From positions 1 to 64,000 of the forward strand of contig JAEUNO010000012.1 of the NCBI GenBank assembly GCA_016791045.1: 64,000 nt of DNA, given 5' to 3'. Shown piece after piece: positions 59,819 to 64,000 of this stretch (its first letter is position 1; each line of letters begins with the position of its first letter). Under the pieces are notes generated by a model. It was not told the DNA's origin. It was given only the letters and a program-made list of their open reading frames with translations, and made no database searches. This stretch comes from Methyloversatilis sp. (lineage in GTDB: Bacteria > Pseudomonadota > Gammaproteobacteria > Burkholderiales > Rhodocyclaceae). A program made the position numbers and the translations under genes.

Positions 59819-61576
59819 ATGACGGAATCGACTTCCGCCCCTCGCCTTTCCGCCTCTCCGCCTCCCGCTATCGGCCTCAGCGGCGCCGCCCGCGACCTCT
59901 ACCGCGCTCTGTGGCTCCACGCCAAGGGCGTGCGGCCGCAGATGCTCGGCGCCGCCGGCCTGCTGTCCGGCGCGCAACTGATGCGCCTCACCATGCCCTG
60001 GCTGGCCGCGCAGGCGATCAATGCGCTGCAGCAGGGCGACATGGCGACGGCGGGGCGGTGGATTGCCTATCTGATCGGCATCTATCTGCTGTCCTGGTTG
60101 CTGCACGGCCCGGGTCGGGTGCTGGAGCGCAATGTGGGGGTGCGGGTGCGCGTGCGGCTGGCGGATCAGCTTTATGCGCGCATCGCCGCAGCGCCGCTGG
60201 CGTGGCGCGACGGGCGGCACTCGGGCGAACTGCAGCACCGCGTGATGCAGGCGAGCCGGGCGCTGTCCGACTTCGCGCAGAACCAGTTCGGCTATCTGCA
60301 GAACGCCTTCAACTTCGTGGGCCCGCTGATGGCGCTGGCGCTGCTGTCGCGCACGAGCGGGGCGATCGCGATCACCGGCTACGTGATCATTTCCTTCATC
60401 ATCCTGCGCTTCGACCGCACCCTGATGCAGCTCGCTCGCGCCGAGAACGACGCCGAGCGCCGTTATGCCGCGGCGCTGCTCGACTTCGTCGGCAATGCCG
60501 GCACGGTGATCGGCCTGCGGCTGCAGGCGGCGTCGCGCACGCTGCTCGGCCGGCGCATGGACGCGGTGATGGCGCCGCTGCGTCGCGCGGTCATGGTGAA
60601 CGAAGGCAAGTGGTTCACGGTGGATCTGCTCGGCATGGGGCTCACCTGGATACTGGTGGTGGTCTATGTCGTGCAGACGCGCCAGCCGGGGCAGGCGGTG
60701 CTGCTGGGCACCGTGTTCATGATCTATCAGTACGCGCAGCAGGCGGCCGGCGTGGTCGGCTCGATGGCGTCGAACTTCCAGAGCTTCGCGCGCATGCACA
60801 CCGACTACGGCAGCGCCGAGCCGATCTGGGCGGCGCCAGCCGACCCCGACGCGACCGTACCCGCCGTGCTGCCCGATGCGCCCTGGCAGACGCTGGCACT
60901 GCGCGGTGCCACCTGGCGCTATGGCGACGACGCGCGCGGCGGCTTGCATGGCGTGGATCTGGAACTGCGACGCGGCACGCGCGTGGCGCTGATCGGCCCG
61001 AGTGGCGGCGGCAAGAGCACCTTGCTGCGCACCCTGGCTGGGCTTTATCCGCCGCAGCATGGCGAATTGCTGCGCGACGGCGTCGCGGTGCCGTGGGGCG
61101 AACTGCGCACGCTGGCCACGCTGATCCCGCAGGAAGCCGAGGTGTTCGAAGCCAGCGTGGAAGAAAACCTCACCTTCGGCCAGCCGGCCGATGCCGCGGC
61201 GCTCACGTCCGCCATGCATACGGGCGTGTTCGACGAGGTGCTCGAGCGCCTGCCCGACGGGCTGCACAGCGGCCTGAGCGAGCGCGGCGGCAATCTGTCG
61301 GGCGGCCAGCGCCAGCGGCTGGCGCTGTCCCGCGGCGCGCTGGCGGCGCAGGGCAGTTCGCTCTTGCTGCTCGACGAACCCACCAGCGCGCTCGACCCGC
61401 TGGCCGAGGGCCGCGTGTTCGACCGCATCGTCGCCGCGTTCCCGTCGGCCTGCATCGTCGCATCAGTGCATCGCCCGAGCCTGCTCGCGCGCTTCGATAC
61501 CGTGGTCGTGGTTGAAGCCGGGCGCGTGGTCGATGCGGGGCCGCGCGATGAGGTGCTGGCGCGGCGGGTGCATTGA
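59819..61576 (+). CDS. ABC exporter, fused permease and ATPase
   Basis: A 585-aa half-transporter. Four to six membrane segments span residues about 40-330 (WIAYLIGIYLLSWLL, AIAITGYVIISFIIL, LLGMGLTWILVVVYVV). The ATPase domain has Walker A GPSGGGKST, signature LSGGQRQRLAL, Walker B LLLLDEPTSALD, and switch His in ASVHRP. The substrate is unknown; no adaptor or outer-membrane gene is adjacent. The ATG at 59819 has GGAG 9 nt upstream. Confidence 0.9.
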   Translation: MTESTSAPRLSASPPPAIGLSGAARDLYRALWLHAKGVRPQMLGAAGLLSGAQLMRLTMPWLAAQAINALQQGDMATAGRWIAYLIGIYLLSWLLHGPGRVLERNVGVRVRVRLADQLYARIAAAPLAWRDGRHSGELQHRVMQASRALSDFAQNQFGYLQNAFNFVGPLMALALLSRTSGAIAITGYVIISFIILRFDRTLMQLARAENDAERRYAAALLDFVGNAGTVIGLRLQAASRTLLGRRMDAVMAPLRRAVMVNEGKWFTVDLLGMGLTWILVVVYVVQTRQPGQAVLLGTVFMIYQYAQQAAGVVGSMASNFQSFARMHTDYGSAEPIWAAPADPDATVPAVLPDAPWQTLALRGATWRYGDDARGGLHGVDLELRRGTRVALIGPSGGGKSTLLRTLAGLYPPQHGELLRDGVAVPWGELRTLATLIPQEAEVFEASVEENLTFGQPADAAALTSAMHTGVFDEVLERLPDGLHSGLSERGGNLSGGQRQRLALSRGALAAQGSSLLLLDEPTSALDPLAEGRVFDRIVAAFPSACIVASVHRPSLLARFDTVVVVEAGRVVDAGPRDEVLARRVH

Positions 61577-61684
61577 ATCGCAGCGCCGTGGCGTGGCCAG
61601 TTTCGGGGGGCCTCGATATGAGGTCGATGTGCTCGATGATTGGGTGGGGTGTTGCGTTTGATCAGCCGGTCATGGTGACGGCTG
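61577..61684. other. Intergenic spacer
   Basis: This 108-bp gap lies between the convergent ABC transporter and zeta-toxin genes. I see no terminator or repeat. Confidence 0.4.
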
Positions 61685-62464
61685 CTATCCGTCGGCACCG
61701 GGCTGAAAGGATTGCCAGAGCGTTGTGCCTGTGAACCATGCCGGCAAGGCCGGCGCATGAACGGTCAGTTCCACACCATCCGTGATTTCGGCGATCAGTT
61801 CGTGGGCCTCGCCGGAGTTATCAAAGATATAGGCGCGGTGTGCGGCGGCACAGGCGTCATCCAGCAGGGCGATGGAGCGTGTGTAGCGCGAACGGATCAG
61901 TGCTTCCGGCACGTCATGTCCACCCTGGCTGACGCGCAGCTTTACCCGCGAAATATTGATTGCGGGGTCGTCGGTCGCGACGAAGTACAGGTAAGTGCGA
62001 TAACCACGCGCCTGTGCCTTGTGCATGAAATCGATCTTGTCCGGGGACGACATCACCGTTTCGAAGGTGAAGGTGCTGCCCTGTGCCAGCAACTCACGCC
62101 GGATCGCGTCCGCCAGCACAGCCGCGATATAGGAATTGATGCAGTCCGGAGGAAGATGCAGCACGGAATCGGCTGTTACGGTTACCGAACTGGCCACCCC
62201 TTCCAGTGAATGCTTGCGCAGCAGGTTCGATCCGGCCAGATGGTCGCGCAGTCGCTGCTGCAGCGCCTGCGGCTCGGCGGTAAGGCCAAAGGTGTTCAGA
62301 TCCAGCGTGCCGGTCTGCCGCAGTGCCTTTTCCATGTCATCGGCGTTGATGTAGGCACCTATCCATTCCGGCCTCAGCCGCTCATGTATCGTGCTTTTGC
62401 CTGAGCCATTCGGCCCTGCGAAGATGCGCAGCCGGGGTTGGGCCAGCGCAGGCGTATCGCTCAC
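61685..62464 (-). CDS. Zeta-type toxin (P-loop kinase)
   Basis: A 259-aa zeta-toxin family protein. The P-loop is FAGPNGSGKST near residue 20. AYINADDMEKAL is the substrate-site region, and FTFETVMSSPDK and GYRTYLYFVATDDPAINISRVKLRVSQGGHDV follow. In other zeta toxins this enzyme phosphorylates UDP-sugars of peptidoglycan synthesis. The ATG overlaps the upstream small gene by four bases (ATGA), forming a toxin-antitoxin-like pair. Confidence 0.88.
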   Translation of the reverse strand: MSDTPALAQPRLRIFAGPNGSGKSTIHERLRPEWIGAYINADDMEKALRQTGTLDLNTFGLTAEPQALQQRLRDHLAGSNLLRKHSLEGVASSVTVTADSVLHLPPDCINSYIAAVLADAIRRELLAQGSTFTFETVMSSPDKIDFMHKAQARGYRTYLYFVATDDPAINISRVKLRVSQGGHDVPEALIRSRYTRSIALLDDACAAAHRAYIFDNSGEAHELIAEITDGVELTVHAPALPAWFTGTTLWQSFQPGADG

Positions 62465-62733
62465 TTTCCGGCATCCGTACCGGCTGGCTTTCTCGCGCGC
62501 TTGAGTACCAGCCCTACCTTTGCCGGCGTGCTCGTCGGCAGGGTTTTGATGACCACCGCCGTCCCGTTGCGCCGACGCTCCACAAGCTGGCCATTGGCTG
62601 ACTTCATGACCACCAGGCCAACCCGCGACATCGCGCGCTCGTATGCTGCGCGACCCGCCTCGGCGGCCAGCCGGGGAATGCTCGCGTCTGCGCGTTGCAT
62701 GGATTCTTCGGTGATCGGCGGGGGGCGGCGCAT
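62461..62733 (-). CDS. Small partner (putative antitoxin) of the zeta-type toxin
   Basis: A 90-aa basic protein. Helical N-terminus TEESMQRADASIPRLAAEAGRAAYERAM, then a beta-rich core VGLVVMKSANGQLVERRRNGTAVVIKTLP and a Lys/Arg-rich tail. AGGAC lies about 6 nt before ATG 62733. It does not look like the classical epsilon antitoxin. It is likely the antitoxin because it is coupled to the toxin, but this is inference. Confidence 0.7.
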   Translation of the reverse strand: MRRPPPITEESMQRADASIPRLAAEAGRAAYERAMSRVGLVVMKSANGQLVERRRNGTAVVIKTLPTSTPAKVGLVLKRARKPAGTDAGK

Positions 62734-62884
62734 GGTAAGTCCTGAATAAGTCCTGAAGATCGGCAGATCGTCATTCTGCAACGGAAGTGTCGTTGCCGTG
62801 TAGATCGCGGTGCGGGGGCGGGCTGAGGCTGACGCGATGGCTGCGTCAGACGTGCCAGCCTCTACTGCGTTGTGCTGGATGTGT

Positions 62885-63412
62885 TCAGTCGGGGGCCGTC
62901 GCCCGTTCGATCTGCGCGCGAGCGACGTCCCACGAGGTGGCCCAGTCCAGTCTCCGCTGCGGCATGGCGTTCAGTCTCATGATGATGTCGGTCAGGTTGC
63001 ATGAGGCCAGCCCGCCCTGTGCTTCGACGCTCACCGTGTAGCAGCGGACCAGATCGTTCATCGAGCCCAGTGTCTTGCGGCTGTCGGTCTTACCGAACAG
63101 TCCTGTGTGACAGGGCGCCATCGTCTGCGCGATGGCGACAGCGTCCAGATCTTTCATCGACAGCAATTGCTGCAGACCGGCCAGAAACATGTCGGGCAAG
63201 GAGCGGGCGTCGAGCGGCCGCCGGCCCTGGTGGAGCACGAAGGACAGCAGCGTTGTTTCACTCATGAACAGGAGGAACCGTGTCCTCCCGATCGCAAACC
63301 GATGGACATACCAATGACCGAGCGGGGCGGTGCTGGTCAAGGTATCAACCAGCTGCCTTTCGGGCAGTCCGATTGCCTTCCGGACTTCAGCGGTGCATTT
63401 CAAAATCATCAT
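62885..63412 (-). CDS. DUF6933-like protein
   Basis: A 175-aa protein. It begins ILKCTAEVRKAIGL and has LGHWYVHRFAIGRTRFLLFMSETTLLSFVLHQGRRPL, the pattern of small DUF6933-type proteins. The function is unknown. It starts at ATG 63412. It lies beyond the toxin genes and could be accessory. Confidence 0.6.
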   Translation of the reverse strand: MMILKCTAEVRKAIGLPERQLVDTLTSTAPLGHWYVHRFAIGRTRFLLFMSETTLLSFVLHQGRRPLDARSLPDMFLAGLQQLLSMKDLDAVAIAQTMAPCHTGLFGKTDSRKTLGSMNDLVRCYTVSVEAQGGLASCNLTDIIMRLNAMPQRRLDWATSWDVARAQIERATAPD

Positions 63413-64000
63413 GAGTCAGGGTACGGCTTCAGGAAGCTGGCCATCGGCTTTGGATTTGTTCGTCAGCCACCGTCATCGGACGCGGATTCTAGAGTCAAGC
63501 GTATCGCAACTCCGTTGAATCCAGCATCGGACCATGTCATCGCGGATCGGCTGTGAACGTCTTGCACGCCGCCCGGATTGGGCTGCTCGCTGCCGATTGC
63601 GCGCGACCGCACCTTTTTCGGAACGGAAACCGACATCACGTGGTGGTAGTGGTCAAGATGGTCCGCGCAGATCTGGGTAACGCGCGCGCGTCAAAACCGG
63701 CAGGCGCTGGAAAGTCACACCGCGGAACCGGCCATGCGTTCGACGTTGCGCCAGCGGTGCAGGGCGTGTTCCGCCTTCATCGCGGATGTTTGTTCTTGCG
63801 CATCGATGATGAATTCGCGGCACCGGGAAGCGGCTTGCCCTTCGTTTCGGGGCTGCGCGGCTGAGGGTGCCAGCTCCTTTCGCAAAACCCGAGCATCACA
63901 TGTTGCCGAAGCCGACAGTGACAGCGGCTGGCGCACCGTAAACGATGCCGACTCGGAGGTACCCGACGCTTAGCCGAGCACGGTTTTCGCGATCAGCCCC
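63413..64000. other. Region with no confident gene at the window end
   Basis: These 588 bases contain short frames (for example 63553-63864 plus and 63715-63936 minus) without recognisable content or ribosome-binding sites. A TAA on the minus strand at 63970-63972 could end a gene running in from beyond position 64000; its last residues would read GLIAKTVLG. This is too short to call. Confidence 0.35.

Noticed and set aside
63553-63936. Two opposite-strand short frames near the window end
   Set aside because: Neither has a recognisable domain or a convincing ribosome-binding site; not reported as genes.

Overview
The window reads as chromosome of a GC-rich betaproteobacterium, most likely Rhodocyclales or a neighbouring methylotroph lineage such as Methyloversatilis. 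This is inferred from gene order (pilMNOPQ-aroKB-dgt-gltBD; gmk-rpoZ-spoT; a MaoC/Pta fusion with ackA and fabI) and from a formaldehyde-activating-enzyme (Fae) family protein. I could not run a database search, so the genus is a guess.

Positions 1-47,530 are mostly core genome. In order: a tRNA-Gly(CCC); a cupredoxin-like secreted protein divergent from a TonB-dependent receptor that is frame-disrupted by a 71-bp insertion; thiS-thiG and trmB; an ATGA-coupled minus-strand chain (Ser/Thr kinase, PP2C phosphatase, rph, rdgB, hemW); yicC; a MaoC-Pta/AckA pair with fabI; gmk-rpoZ-spoT, a DUF3460 protein and a DnaQ-Cho nuclease fusion; a histidine kinase with a GGDEF/EAL response regulator; an Fae-like gene; hslR, lysA, lptM and cyaY; mrcA; the type IV pilus genes pilMNOPQ; aroK-aroB-dgt; gltB-gltD; and glmU-glmS. 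Three ~130-bp tandem copies of the gltD 3' end, then a ~107-bp-period tandem array of REP-type palindromes, lie between gltD and glmU.

Positions 47,530-63,400 form an accessory block starting at the 3' end of glmS. It is dense in toxin-antitoxin and defence-type genes: two Fic proteins, a stand-alone MBL hydrolase, a Phd/YefM-ParE pair, a ~1,520-aa STAND-type NTPase with an N-terminal PD-(D/E)xK-like nuclease, an AbrB/PIN pair, an orphan ParD with a truncated ParE, an ABC exporter, and a zeta-type toxin with a small upstream partner. A decayed glmS 3' fragment at 52,117-52,197 suggests insertion or rearrangement at glmS. I saw no transposase, integrase or CRISPR array.

The best candidates for new biology are the STAND/nuclease protein, the glmS-anchored island, the Fic gene with repeated TGTCGA/TCGACA sites, the zeta-toxin pair, and the Fae paralogue that lacks the usual histidine.
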